Part shown: piece by piece, positions 53,639 through 62,873 of the stretch
How the letters are laid out: each line of letters begins with the position of its first letter
Numbering within the stretch: position 1 is the first letter of the stretch
Source of the DNA: Pedobacter sp. KBS0701
Lineage (GTDB): Bacteria > Bacteroidota > Bacteroidia > Sphingobacteriales > Sphingobacteriaceae
Assembly (NCBI RefSeq): GCF_005938645.2
Contig: NZ_CP042171.1
Span: forward strand, 3,782,001-3,846,000
Direction of reading: 5' to 3'
DNA: 64,000 nucleotides
Made by a program: the position numbers and the translations under genes
The notes under the pieces: model-generated
Told to the model about the DNA's origin: nothing
The model's input: only the letters and a program-made list of their open reading frames with translations
Databases searched by the model: none

Positions 53639-54454
53639 TCACATCTTACCAGACTTCAGCGCTTCGCCGAAAAATATAGAAGCATGTGCATCAAATACAG
53701 CAGGATCGCCACTGGTATAAAAATGTCTTTCTTTTTGCTTAGCCAGTTTTTCTTCAATCTCCGGATGTCTTTCTAAATAATCGAGCAAACGTTCAGCTAC
53801 AATCTCACCCTGCGTTAAAATATTGATATGATCCGGAAATACTTTCTTCAGTTTAGGCATTAATAAAGGGTAATGCGTACAGGCCAATAATATACAATCG
53901 ATAGCTGTCGATTGGCTCAATAACTGATCACAATATTCATGGATAAAAAAATCTGCTCCGGGCGCTAAGTGTTCGTTGTTTTCGATCAGCGGAACCCACA
54001 TGGGGCAACTTTGCTGATAAACCTTAACCTCTGGAAAAAATTTACTGATCTCTAAAAGATAGGATTGAGAATTAACCGTACCTCTTGTACCCATTACCCC
54101 TACCGATTTGGTACTCGTATAATCATTAATTACCTCTGCAGTGGGCCTTATTACCCCAAGCACCCGCCTATCTGGATATTTAGCAGGAAGATCTATCTGC
54201 TGAATGGTTCTGAGTGCTTTTGCCGATGCCGTATTACAGGCCAGAATAACCAAATGGCATCCTTTTGCAAAAAGCCATTCTACGCATTCTAAAGTATATT
54301 TATAAATGGTATCGAAAGAATGATCGCCGTAGGGCGAACGGGCATTATCGCCCAGGTATATATAATTATAATCGGGCAATTTATCGGCAATGGAACGGAA
54401 TACCGTTAATCCACCGTAACCTGAATCGAAAATACCTATCGGCGAAACCTGCAT
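53639..54454 (-). CDS. murI: Glutamate racemase
   Basis: 271 residues. The active-site cysteines are Cys73 (ACNTAS) and Cys192 (ACTHYPLL), and the opening GIFDSGYGGLTV with Asp10 is the family signature. It interconverts L- and D-glutamate for peptidoglycan precursors. It is read in the same direction as the skp-bamA cluster, but a terminator and a repeat element separate them, so it is probably transcribed on its own. Confidence 0.96.
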   Translation of the reverse strand: MQVSPIGIFDSGYGGLTVFRSIADKLPDYNYIYLGDNARSPYGDHSFDTIYKYTLECVEWLFAKGCHLVILACNTASAKALRTIQQIDLPAKYPDRRVLGVIRPTAEVINDYTSTKSVGVMGTRGTVNSQSYLLEISKFFPEVKVYQQSCPMWVPLIENNEHLAPGADFFIHEYCDQLLSQSTAIDCILLACTHYPLLMPKLKKVFPDHINILTQGEIVAERLLDYLERHPEIEEKLAKQKERHFYTSGDPAVFDAHASIFFGEALKSGKM

Positions 54455-54581
54455 TATGTTGGAAAGTTAAATATTGAAACCGTTGTAAAGTTAGTTGAAA
54501 ATTGGAATGTTTTAGTGATAGTTCGCATGTTGTAAAATTAAAATGCTTAGCATTTCTGAACAAAACGTCCAACAAGAAAAT

Positions 54582-54725
54582 CGTCATTTCAGGCGGAGTG
54601 CTACCTGTACCGATTTTACATCGGTAACGCAGTCGAGAACCCGAATGCTCAGCGAAGTCTATCGAATATAGATCTCTCCATTTCACTGCGCTTCGTACGA
54701 TAGCTATCGGATCGAGATGACGACA
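54582..54725. repeat. Large palindromic repeat, GTCATCTCGACT family
   Basis: Ends CGTCATTTC and GAGATGACG are inverted copies; inner words ACCGAT.../ATCGGT and GATAGCTATC form hairpins. Words such as CTCTCCATTTCACTGCGCTTC are mirrored by the element at 14014-14112. Confidence 0.7.
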
Positions 54726-54744
54726 GTTTAGATAAATCCTAAAA

Positions 54745-54780
54745 ACAAAAAAGCGGAACTAAGTTAAACTTAATTCCGCC
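54745..54780 (-). terminator. Terminator of the nadK-bamA-skp transcription unit
   Basis: A 13-base stem (GCGGAACTAAGTT with AACTTAATTCCGC, one G-U pair in RNA) with a tight loop and an A tract at the plus-strand left side, giving a T tract in the minus-strand transcript. It follows the second skp gene. Confidence 0.85.
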
Positions 54781-54832
54781 ATATATCTTGAACTGGTCAG
54801 GAGACTCTCGACTCCGAACTCACGACTCATGA

Positions 54833-55411
54833 CTATTTCTTAGGTGCAGCTGGTTTTGCAGCGGTTGCTGTAATACCTAATTTAGATTTAACTGCAGCAG
54901 TAATATCATCACCACCATCCCAGAATACTAAATTGTTACCACCTTGTCCGTTTGCGATATCGAAAACATAAGCTAAACCTTTTTCTTTAGCTACAGCAGA
55001 AATGGCTGTTGCTACTTTAGCCTGGATTGGTTGGAATAATTCACCTTGTTTAGTGCCTATATCTTGTGATGCTTTAGTACGTGCATCAGTAATTCTTTTT
55101 TCTAAATCCTGTAATTCCTGACCTGCAGCCTGTAATTCTTTACCCACTGTTTCTTTGTTAGCCTCACTTAAAGTTTTTTGTTTCGCTTCTGCAGCAGCCA
55201 TTTTGCTTTGATATTCTTTGATCATTGCATCAATATCGGCTTGCTTCTGTTTACCTAAGGTTTCTAAAGTAGTTTGAGCTGTTTTAGCTTCAGGTAAATT
55301 TGCAAAAACCTCCTCTGAATTAATGTGACCCAATTTTTGTTGTGCACTTGCCATATTCGCTGTAAACAATAACCCTGCTGCTACAAAGAATACGTTAATT
55401 AACTTTCTCAT
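54833..55411 (-). CDS. OmpH/Skp family periplasmic chaperone (copy 2)
   Basis: 192 residues with a signal peptide (ending MASAQ near residue 24), then KLGHINSEEVF and a long charged helical coiled-coil region (about 45-130), then a short beta segment (KGLAYVFDIANG). This is the Skp fold: a trimer that holds unfolded outer-membrane proteins in the periplasm. The C-terminus ends in an Ala/Pro/Lys tail. It is the last gene of the unit, 62 bases after its paralogue, and is followed by a terminator. Confidence 0.92.
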   Translation of the reverse strand: MRKLINVFFVAAGLLFTANMASAQQKLGHINSEEVFANLPEAKTAQTTLETLGKQKQADIDAMIKEYQSKMAAAEAKQKTLSEANKETVGKELQAAGQELQDLEKRITDARTKASQDIGTKQGELFQPIQAKVATAISAVAKEKGLAYVFDIANGQGGNNLVFWDGGDDITAAVKSKLGITATAAKPAAPKK

Positions 55412-55473
55412 CGTTTTATTTTACTTTTTTATTTTTTTCTAATTGTTTTCCTTCAAAAATCAGGGCGAATATA

Positions 55474-56004
55474 CTAATTATTTACAGTCCCTGGTTTATA
55501 TCCTAATTTTACAATTACATCATTACTAACATCGTAACTGCTACTTGCATAAATCATCATTGTTGCTTCACTGCTTTTGTCAAAAATGAAGTCTAAATAT
55601 TTTGATTTTGCAATCTGTTTAATAGCCTCAGCTACTTTATCCTGAATAGGCTTAATTAATTTTATCCTGCTTTGAAAAAGATCTCCATCCGGTCCAAACT
55701 TAGAACGTTGAAATTCTTTAGCTTGTTTTTCTTTTTCTATAATCTCGTTTTCACGTCGTTTGCGCATATCATCAGTTAATAAAACCTGATCGGCCTGATA
55801 AGCCTTGTACATCCTGTCAATTTCAGAAAAATTCTGATCAACCTGTTGCTGCCATTGTTTAGACGCTACATCTAACTGACTGAGTGCCGATTTATATTCT
55901 GGTAAATGTTTCAAAATATACTCCGTGTCTACATAAGCAAACTTCTGTGCAAAAGCACCAATAGAGATGCAAAGCAGGAATGCGATAAAAAGATACTTCT
56001 TCAT
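55474..56004 (-). CDS. OmpH/Skp family periplasmic chaperone (copy 1)
   Basis: 176 residues with a signal peptide (ending GAFAQ), the opening KFAYVDTEYIL and a coiled-coil (about 40-115) as in the neighbour at 54833. The end contains KSKYLDFIFDKSS. Tandem skp genes after bamA are the usual order in Bacteroidota. The sequences have diverged enough to suggest different client sets or a mixed trimer, which is inference. Confidence 0.92.
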   Translation of the reverse strand: MKKYLFIAFLLCISIGAFAQKFAYVDTEYILKHLPEYKSALSQLDVASKQWQQQVDQNFSEIDRMYKAYQADQVLLTDDMRKRRENEIIEKEKQAKEFQRSKFGPDGDLFQSRIKLIKPIQDKVAEAIKQIAKSKYLDFIFDKSSEATMMIYASSSYDVSNDVIVKLGYKPGTVNN

Positions 56005-56104
56005 TTGTGTGTGTGTTAATGATATAGTTAATAACCTAAGCTTTCTTTAAACTCCTATTGCAATGATTTATTGCATAATTAGTTAAATTTTTATTCTTTA
56101 TCAA

Positions 56105-58648
56105 TTAAAATCCACCTAATTGTTGTGCGATACTAAAAGTAAAGTTTTGCTTACCGCCATCTGCTACTCCAGGAATCCTGTCAAATGCATGTCCGTAATC
56201 GATACCCAATAAACCAAATATAGGTAGGAAGATACGTGCGCCTACACCAACTGATCTTCTCACGTTGAACGGATTAAAATCACCAAACCTGTTCCAGGTG
56301 TTACCGGCCTCTGCGAAGGCTAAGACAAAGGCTGTAGCTTGCTGACTTGCAATAACCGGATAACGCGCCTCAAGTACATATTTTGTATAAATAGGGCTAC
56401 CAGATTGTTGAGCAATTCTTGGATCAGAACCATTTGGGATAACGGTATTGTTTGCATAACCACGCATTGCGATTAGCTCAGATCCCTGTAAGAAATCGAA
56501 TCCCTGCATACCATCACCACCCAGTTTGAAACGCTCAAATGCGGATTGACCTACTGCCTGGCTATACTGCCCTAAGAAACCAAATTGTGCCTGCGCTTTA
56601 ACTACTAAGTTACCTGCAACACGTTGGTACCACTGCGAATCGAACTTCCATTTATGGTATTCGGTAAAACGGTATTTTTCTTTATCAGATGCCGTTGCAT
56701 AATTCACTTTGTTGAACAGTGAGTATGGTGGCGTTGCCTGAACAGTGAAACGGATGAATGATCCTGATTTAGGGAAGATTGGCGAATCTCTTGAATCGCG
56801 GCTGATTTCTTGTGATAAACTTAAGTTATAAGATGTACCTGAACTAAATAAATACCCTGTATAGTTATTTAAGATATACTGTTGTAAACTCACCGCGTGG
56901 GTTAACTGGAAATAGTTATCTGGCCAGTTTAATCTTCTACCTAAACTAACGGTTACCCCATTTAAACGGATTTTTTGAAATAAAGCATCTCCATTGCTTA
57001 AACCGTTCGATTGTAATGAGGTAAATGCACTCACTCCGAAGCTTACCGGTTTCTCGCCACCAAACCAAGGTTGTGAGAATGAGAAGCTATACGATTGATA
57101 ATATTTACCGTTGGTTTGCCCACGTAAGCTTAATTTCTGTCCGTCACCTTTTGGCAATGGTTTATAAGCCTTTAAATTAAATAAGTTACGTAACGAAAAG
57201 TTATTGAAAGTTAGACCTAATGTACCAATGATACGGCCACCACCAAAACCACCTGATAGTTCAATCTGATCTGAAGGTTTCTCTTCTACTGCATATTCAA
57301 TATCTACAGTACCGTCTGCAGGGTTAGGCCGAGGTGTAGGTACAGTTTTAGACTCGTCAAAGTTACCCAATTGACCAATTTCACGAATGGTACGGATTAA
57401 ATCACTTTTGTTAAATTTCTGTCCTGGTTTGGTACGGATCTCACGTAAAACAACCTTATCATTTGTAATGGTATTACCTTTTATAGTAATGCGGTTGTTG
57501 GTATATTGTGGTCCTTCGTACATGCGTAATTCCACATCAACAGTATCGCCATAAATTTTGGTCTGTACCGGATCAATATTAAAAGTTAAATATCCATTAT
57601 CGGTGTACATGCTGTTAATGTCGCCACCGTTTTCGCCACCACCATTTAATTTTTTATTTAATTTTTCTTCGCTGAAAACATCACCTTTTTCAATGGTTAA
57701 TACTTTTTTCAGAATACTATCCGGATAAATGGCATTACCTGCCCAGGTAATATTACCGAAATAATACTTTTTACCTTCGTAAAGGTCCATTCTAATATTA
57801 ACTTTTTTATTGTTATACTGGTAAATGGTATCTTTTAATAATTCCGCATCACGATAACCTTTCTCGTGCATTTTAGCAATCATTTTAACCTTATTCTCTT
57901 CGTATTTCTCTTTTGCGAATTTTCCGGAACCCCAAAAACGCCACCACGCAAATTGTTTAGGGCTTTTAAGGAATTTTCTAAGTTTTGCTGATTTGAAATC
58001 TTTATTCCCTGTAAAATCGATATGTTGCACTTTAACACGGTGACCTTTATCAATATAAGCTTCTAATACCACACTATTTTCTGCATTCGGATCTTTACGC
58101 GTTTTGTAATCGATCTTGGTAAAGAAAAAGCCTTTATCCAATAAGTATTTCTTAACAATGGCAGATGTGGTATTGTATAAGTTATCGTTTACGATTTTAC
58201 CCGTTTTATCATTTAACTTTTCCTGAATGGCAGTTTTTTCAGATTTACGGATACCTTTTAAATCTATAGAACTTAAACGCGGACGTTCTACTACTTCAAT
58301 TTCAAAATAAACAGAATCCTGAACAAATTTTTCGATGTTAAGTTTAACATCATCAAACAAGCCCTGTGCCCACAACGTTTTAATTGCATCAGAAGTTGCT
58401 TCCCCTGGAAGAACGATTTTATCGCCTTTAGTTAATTTAGACAAGGTGATTAATACTTCTTTATCTAAATATTGGGTTCCGGTTACTGTTGTACCTCCAA
58501 TAATATATTCTTTTGGACTAAAATAATCGAGATCTAAGCCACCAACCTTTAAAGAAGGGGTTACCGGAGCCTGACCTTGTGGACGTACTTGAGCGAAGGC
58601 CGGAGCGGCTAAAACTAGTAGGATTAAAACTTGAAATATTCTTTTCAT
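56105..58648 (-). CDS. bamA: Outer membrane protein assembly factor BamA
   Basis: 847 residues from the ATG at 58648, chosen because it begins the signal peptide directly (MKRIFQVLILLV..PAFAQ); an upstream start would add nine residues. Several POTRA domains (about 50-460) precede an Omp85 beta-barrel that ends with QQLGGF. Family marks include MRGYANNTV near the barrel loop and EARYPV. BamA inserts outer-membrane barrels. Neighbours are uppS upstream and two skp genes downstream. A possible TAATTTTG box for an internal promoter lies at 58698-58705. Confidence 0.95.
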   Translation of the reverse strand: MKRIFQVLILLVLAAPAFAQVRPQGQAPVTPSLKVGGLDLDYFSPKEYIIGGTTVTGTQYLDKEVLITLSKLTKGDKIVLPGEATSDAIKTLWAQGLFDDVKLNIEKFVQDSVYFEIEVVERPRLSSIDLKGIRKSEKTAIQEKLNDKTGKIVNDNLYNTTSAIVKKYLLDKGFFFTKIDYKTRKDPNAENSVVLEAYIDKGHRVKVQHIDFTGNKDFKSAKLRKFLKSPKQFAWWRFWGSGKFAKEKYEENKVKMIAKMHEKGYRDAELLKDTIYQYNNKKVNIRMDLYEGKKYYFGNITWAGNAIYPDSILKKVLTIEKGDVFSEEKLNKKLNGGGENGGDINSMYTDNGYLTFNIDPVQTKIYGDTVDVELRMYEGPQYTNNRITIKGNTITNDKVVLREIRTKPGQKFNKSDLIRTIREIGQLGNFDESKTVPTPRPNPADGTVDIEYAVEEKPSDQIELSGGFGGGRIIGTLGLTFNNFSLRNLFNLKAYKPLPKGDGQKLSLRGQTNGKYYQSYSFSFSQPWFGGEKPVSFGVSAFTSLQSNGLSNGDALFQKIRLNGVTVSLGRRLNWPDNYFQLTHAVSLQQYILNNYTGYLFSSGTSYNLSLSQEISRDSRDSPIFPKSGSFIRFTVQATPPYSLFNKVNYATASDKEKYRFTEYHKWKFDSQWYQRVAGNLVVKAQAQFGFLGQYSQAVGQSAFERFKLGGDGMQGFDFLQGSELIAMRGYANNTVIPNGSDPRIAQQSGSPIYTKYVLEARYPVIASQQATAFVLAFAEAGNTWNRFGDFNPFNVRRSVGVGARIFLPIFGLLGIDYGHAFDRIPGVADGGKQNFTFSIAQQLGGF

Positions 58649-58697
58649 TAAAATTATTTGTTCAGTAATGGCCAAAAGGTAACGATATTTTATAAAG

Positions 58698-58705
58698 CAA
58701 AATTA
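58698..58705 (-). promoter_or_regulatory. Possible internal -7 box upstream of bamA
   Basis: Reads TAATTTTG on the minus strand, matching TAnnTTTG, in the 149-base gap between uppS and bamA. No TTG partner is visible at the expected distance, so support is weak. Confidence 0.3.
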
Positions 58706-58797
58706 CTTTATGTTGTTCCCTTATTATGGTTTCATTTATCGTATAAAAGTGGTGCTAAGTTAGCTTAAACGCTTGTTAAAAAGTGTTAAAAGAAAAA

Positions 58798-59538
58798 TTA
58801 GTTTAATTGCTCGCTAATTTTACCAAAACGGCGTTCGCGTTTTTGATAGTCTACAATGGCCTCGAAAAGATCTTCACTTCTGAAATCCGGCCATAAAACA
58901 TCAGTAAAATAAAACTCGGTATAAGCCATTTGCCAAAGCAGATAATTGCTGATACGGTGTTCGCCACTGGTCCTGATCATAAGTTCAGGATCTGGTATAT
59001 TTACGGTTGTTAGTTTCGACGAAAACAGGTCTTCGTTAATATCATCCAAAGAAATGGTATTATCTTTTACCGCTGATGCAATTTTTTTAGCGGCTTCCAA
59101 AATTTCCCATTTCGCACTATAACTTAATGCCAGTGTTAAAGTACATTTTTCGTTATGGGCTGTTTTTTCCATGGCTTCTTTTAAATCATCAATACACTCC
59201 TGAGGTAAGGACGCAATATTGCCAATGGCATTCAGCTTAATATTTTTTTTATTAAGTGTTTCGGTTTCTTTGTTGATGGTAGAAATCAGAATCTGCATCA
59301 AAGCATCTACCTCTTCTTTGGGTCTGTTCCAGTTTTCGGTAGAAAAAGCATATAAAGTGAGGTACTCAATACCTACTTCAACACAACCTTCAACAATGTC
59401 TTTTACAGAAATTACACCTTGTTCATGTCCAAAAACCCGCACTTTGCCCTGGCCTTTTGCCCATCTTCCATTACCATCCATGATTACGGCAATGTGCTTT
59501 GGCAGGCGGCTATAGTCTATTTGTTCTTTAAATCCCAT
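58798..59538 (-). CDS. uppS: Isoprenyl transferase (undecaprenyl diphosphate synthase)
   Basis: 246 residues. VIMDGNGRWAKG carries the catalytic Asp and the diphosphate-binding Arg; later AFSTENWNRP and RTSGEHRISNYLLWQ are the other family motifs. It builds the C55 lipid carrier for peptidoglycan and surface glycans. It follows the DUF6089 gene by 19 bases and precedes bamA, the common Bacteroidota order. Confidence 0.96.
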   Translation of the reverse strand: MGFKEQIDYSRLPKHIAVIMDGNGRWAKGQGKVRVFGHEQGVISVKDIVEGCVEVGIEYLTLYAFSTENWNRPKEEVDALMQILISTINKETETLNKKNIKLNAIGNIASLPQECIDDLKEAMEKTAHNEKCTLTLALSYSAKWEILEAAKKIASAVKDNTISLDDINEDLFSSKLTTVNIPDPELMIRTSGEHRISNYLLWQMAYTEFYFTDVLWPDFRSEDLFEAIVDYQKRERRFGKISEQLN

Positions 59539-59557
59539 TAATTATGTCAAAATCAGC

Positions 59558-60370
59558 TTAAAAGGAATAGCATTTTGAGGATACAAAGGTAAAAGATATG
59601 CCAACACTAACAAATAGATAAGTGTCCCTTTTTCGAAAATCGCCTCTTTGGGTTCCCGGCTGTCCAATTTTATAGCGTGAAGGATCGGATAAATTAACCT
59701 GATTCTGGCCATCTCCAACAATTACCTGGTTAACCGGATAACGGCCGCTTACATCATCAATATAATCGGTAGAAGGTGTTCTATAGCCCAGTTCGGTAAA
59801 AATGCTCCAGGTATCTCTGTAATTATACCTTAAGCCCAGGCCATAAGGAATGGTTAAAACGGCATTTTTATATCCATTTTCCTGTCCTTCGGTGGCCAGG
59901 CGATCTAACCGATAACGCTCGCCATTTACTTTTACAGTTGGTTTAAATACAAGTAACCCCACTCCCGTAAACAGGTATGGCGTAAATTGCCGCGTTCCGC
60001 CGCCAAGGTTAAAATTAAAAAAATTAAAATCCACCAGCGCGCTGAATTCACTCAGTGATGTTTTAAAACGCAGATTTCTTTCCCGTAACTGCTCATTGCC
60101 GGAATAGGAATCATCCGCTTTTACCTGCCCATAAGTATAATTTAAACGGACCCCCAGGTACTGGTTAAAGTTGCGCTTTGCATAAATTCCACCAGACAAA
60201 CCACTGATATACAATGGATTATTCTGATTAAGATCACCCATATAACCGGCACCGCCAGCCATTACACCAAGTTCCCAGGAGGGTTCACCTATCACTGCAC
60301 GCTGCGCACGAACAAACTGCCCACTAAAGATGAGAAAGAAGATAATTAATAGCTGTTTGCCTGGCGTCAT
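59558..60370 (-). CDS. DUF6089 family outer membrane protein
   Basis: 270 residues with a signal peptide (ending VRAQ near residue 22). The sequence EPSWELGVMAGGAGYMGDLNQ and the following strand pattern (GGIYAKRNFNQYLGVRLNYTYGQ) describe an eight-strand OmpA/OmpW-like barrel, and match DUF6089. It begins 2 bases after the NAD kinase stop and ends 19 bases before uppS, so it is part of the envelope transcription unit. Its function is unknown. Confidence 0.85.
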   Translation of the reverse strand: MTPGKQLLIIFFLIFSGQFVRAQRAVIGEPSWELGVMAGGAGYMGDLNQNNPLYISGLSGGIYAKRNFNQYLGVRLNYTYGQVKADDSYSGNEQLRERNLRFKTSLSEFSALVDFNFFNFNLGGGTRQFTPYLFTGVGLLVFKPTVKVNGERYRLDRLATEGQENGYKNAVLTIPYGLGLRYNYRDTWSIFTELGYRTPSTDYIDDVSGRYPVNQVIVGDGQNQVNLSDPSRYKIGQPGTQRGDFRKRDTYLFVSVGISFTFVSSKCYSF

Positions 60371-60372
60371 GC

Positions 60373-61254
60373 TTAGTAGTTACGGGTATCAATGCCCCAT
60401 AATAATTTATTCCTTAACGTATTCAAGTAGGTTTCATTATTAAGGCGGATCAGATTTATGCAAAAATCTGCCTTTTTTATGCTGATTTTAACCGAACGCT
60501 CTACTGTTACCGTGCGGCTATCGCAGGAAACGAGGAATTTTGATTCCCTGGCTTCTACCTCAAAAGAGAGGGTATTGCCATCAGGAACCACTACTGGCCT
60601 AACATTTAAATTATGTGGTGCAATGGGCGTAATTACAAAATTTTTCGAGTCGGGATAGATAATCGGCCCTCCGCAACTCAATGAATAAGCTGTAGATCCT
60701 GTCGGGGTGGCAATAATCAATCCATCTGCCCAGTAGGAGTTGATAAACTCTCCGTTCATAGAGGCGTGGATAATCATCATGGCCGAATTATCGCGACGGT
60801 GAATGGTGATATCGTTTAATGCAAAGTTTTCTTCGCCAAACAAATGGTTATCCGATTCTAAAGTTAACAGCGAACGGGAATCTAATGTATATTCTCCATT
60901 GCTTAAAGCCTTTAATGCCTGTCCGATTTCATTTTTATTGATACTGGCCAGAAACCCTAAACGGCCAAAATTGATCCCGATTACGGGTATGCCAGAATTG
61001 CGGATCAACGATAAGGTATCCAGTAAAGTTCCATCACCCCCCAAACTCAACAGTACATCAGCATGGTCTTTAAGTTCGGCATGGTTGTGAAAAATGATTG
61101 TATTTGAAGGCAGTTTAATTTTGCCGTGAAGAGATGTTTTAAATTTAGAATATAAAACGGGCTGGATACTTTGCTCGGCCAAATGATCGAAAACCTCCTG
61201 AACATAGGGCAATACCGTATCATTAAAATCTCTCCCGTAAATTGCAATCCTCAT
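60373..61254 (-). CDS. nadK: NAD kinase
   Basis: 293 residues. The family motifs are present: LGGDGTLLDT (ATP-binding Gly-Gly-Asp), GINFGRLGFLA, and TPTGSTAYSLSCGGPI with the NAD-binding and catalytic loop. It phosphorylates NAD to NADP. The following DUF6089 gene starts 2 bases on, and the CBS protein gene ends 9 bases upstream of it, so it is embedded in the envelope operon. Confidence 0.96.
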   Translation of the reverse strand: MRIAIYGRDFNDTVLPYVQEVFDHLAEQSIQPVLYSKFKTSLHGKIKLPSNTIIFHNHAELKDHADVLLSLGGDGTLLDTLSLIRNSGIPVIGINFGRLGFLASINKNEIGQALKALSNGEYTLDSRSLLTLESDNHLFGEENFALNDITIHRRDNSAMMIIHASMNGEFINSYWADGLIIATPTGSTAYSLSCGGPIIYPDSKNFVITPIAPHNLNVRPVVVPDGNTLSFEVEARESKFLVSCDSRTVTVERSVKISIKKADFCINLIRLNNETYLNTLRNKLLWGIDTRNY

Positions 61255-61263
61255 AAAGTAGGT

Positions 61264-61926
61264 TTATACATTTAAATAATTCATGAAAGAATCGTAACGC
61301 TCCTGCGACCCATCATCAATCTGGGTATTATTATATACTTCTTTCACCAAGTAATCATACCTTTCGAAAGAGGCTACCAATGAAGTAATTTCTGTTTTAT
61401 TTACTTTGAGCGTTACTTCCAGACGTGTAGAGTCTTCGAAAGAATTCACATAAGAAGAGAGTACCTGAGCATTATCAGCTTCAACAATCTGCGCAATATG
61501 TGCCAGAGAATTATCACGGTTACTAATCTCCAAAACTATAATGCCACCAGGTTCATTTACCGCATACTGTTCGGCAATAGCATTTACCATACTATTGATT
61601 GGAATTAAACCAGCATAATTTTTCTGCTGATCTAAAACCGGAACAACTGTTAATTTTAACTGGCTGAATAACCTGATTACATCATAGGTATGTGCATTAT
61701 TCAACACGAAAACATTAAGGGTGTTTACAGCACTATCGCTTAAAAGTGTATCGTGATTGTCAATATTTAATAAATCATCTTCAGAAACCAAACCCAATAA
61801 AGTTACCTCGTTAACAACCGGTAAATGCTTCAGTTTAAAGTCGTTCATACGATCTAAAGCTTTCTGCACCGTGTCATCAGTTCTTAGTGACGGAATTGCA
61901 TCTGATATGATTTCTGCAGCAAACAT
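61264..61926 (-). CDS. CBS-pair protein with a C-terminal ACT-like domain
   Basis: 220 residues. Two CBS repeats (about 1-120, with KHLPVVNEVTLLGLVSEDDLL and VVPVLDQQKNYAGLIP) are followed by an ACT-like domain (about 128-200, GGIIVLEISNRDNSLAHIAQI). This AcuB-like architecture senses a nucleotide and an amino acid or similar small ligand. The start is immediately adjacent to the upstream alpha/beta hydrolase stop (no gap), implying tight coupling. The regulated enzyme is unknown; the adjacent nadK is a possible target. Confidence 0.86.
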   Translation of the reverse strand: MFAAEIISDAIPSLRTDDTVQKALDRMNDFKLKHLPVVNEVTLLGLVSEDDLLNIDNHDTLLSDSAVNTLNVFVLNNAHTYDVIRLFSQLKLTVVPVLDQQKNYAGLIPINSMVNAIAEQYAVNEPGGIIVLEISNRDNSLAHIAQIVEADNAQVLSSYVNSFEDSTRLEVTLKVNKTEITSLVASFERYDYLVKEVYNNTQIDDGSQERYDSFMNYLNV

Positions 61927-62691
61927 TTATTTTAACAATATTCTATCTAAAAATTTCTCTAAAAATGCATTAAATATCTGTGGGTGTTCCATCATAGGCG
62001 CATGCCCACACTTATCAACCCAATTTAATTCTGAGTTCGGCAATAACTGGTGGAATTCTTCTGCCACTTCCGGCGGAGTAACCTTATCATTTTTGCCCCA
62101 GATTAAAGAAACCGGTATGGTAATTTTCGAAAGTTCTTTAGCCATATTGTGGCGTATTGCCGATTTTGCCATGGTTAAAATACGAATAACCCTTGATCTG
62201 TCGTTAACTGTTTTAAAAACATCATCTACCAGTTCTTTGGTTGCCGTTGCCGGATCGTAAAAAGTAAATTCAACTTTTTCCTTAATATAATCGTAGCTCT
62301 CTCTACGTGGGAAAGATCCTCCAAAAGCATTTTCATATAAACCAGAACTACCTGTAAGTACCAGCGCTTTAACAAATTCCTGATGAGCAACGGTAAATAC
62401 TAAACCTACATGGCCACCAAGCGAATTACCCACAAGCACTACCTGGTTTAAATTTTTATATTTTAAAAAGCGATGAAGATATCTCGACAATGCTTTTACG
62501 CCCAATGTTAAAATTGGCAGATCGTAAATTGGTAAAATTGGAATAATTACACGATAGCGATCTTTAAACTGTTCGATAACCAGTTCCCAATTGCTTAGTT
62601 CGCCCATCAGGCCATGTAGCAATACCAGTGTCTCGCCTGTTCCAGCTTCAATGTATTTAAATCCGTCCTCTTCTATTATCGGGTAAGTCAT
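61927..62691 (-). CDS. Alpha/beta fold hydrolase
   Basis: 254 residues, no signal peptide. The nucleophile elbow is GNSLGGH, oxyanion turn HGLMGELSNW near the N-terminus, an acidic residue in IWGKNDKVTPPE and the final His in KCGHAPMMEHP. The complete Ser-Asp-His triad suggests an active esterase or lipase-like enzyme of the abhydrolase-1 group; no substrate can be named. It is the first gene of the long unit leading to bamA. Confidence 0.9.
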   Translation of the reverse strand: MTYPIIEEDGFKYIEAGTGETLVLLHGLMGELSNWELVIEQFKDRYRVIIPILPIYDLPILTLGVKALSRYLHRFLKYKNLNQVVLVGNSLGGHVGLVFTVAHQEFVKALVLTGSSGLYENAFGGSFPRRESYDYIKEKVEFTFYDPATATKELVDDVFKTVNDRSRVIRILTMAKSAIRHNMAKELSKITIPVSLIWGKNDKVTPPEVAEEFHQLLPNSELNWVDKCGHAPMMEHPQIFNAFLEKFLDRILLK

Positions 62692-62873
62692 ATATATTCT
62701 AGATGGTATTGTGCTACTAAGTTAGTAGAGTAAAATTAAATTTATGCATTTATATCCCATTTTTCTGAAATAAAACCAAAAACGGTATAAAAACGTCATT
62801 TGCATTGCGTAGAGCGATAAGTGGCCAGCGATTATTAACCTTCTGCCTTACGCCTTTATTCCCTCTACCTCAA

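Larger units (their letters stand above)
54455..54832. other. Intergenic region with a large palindromic repeat
   Basis: 378 bases between murI and the second skp gene. Contents are the repeat at 54582-54725, the terminator at 54745-54780 and a short GACTCTCGACTCCGAACTC-type array (54802-54838). No ORF. Confidence 0.6.
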
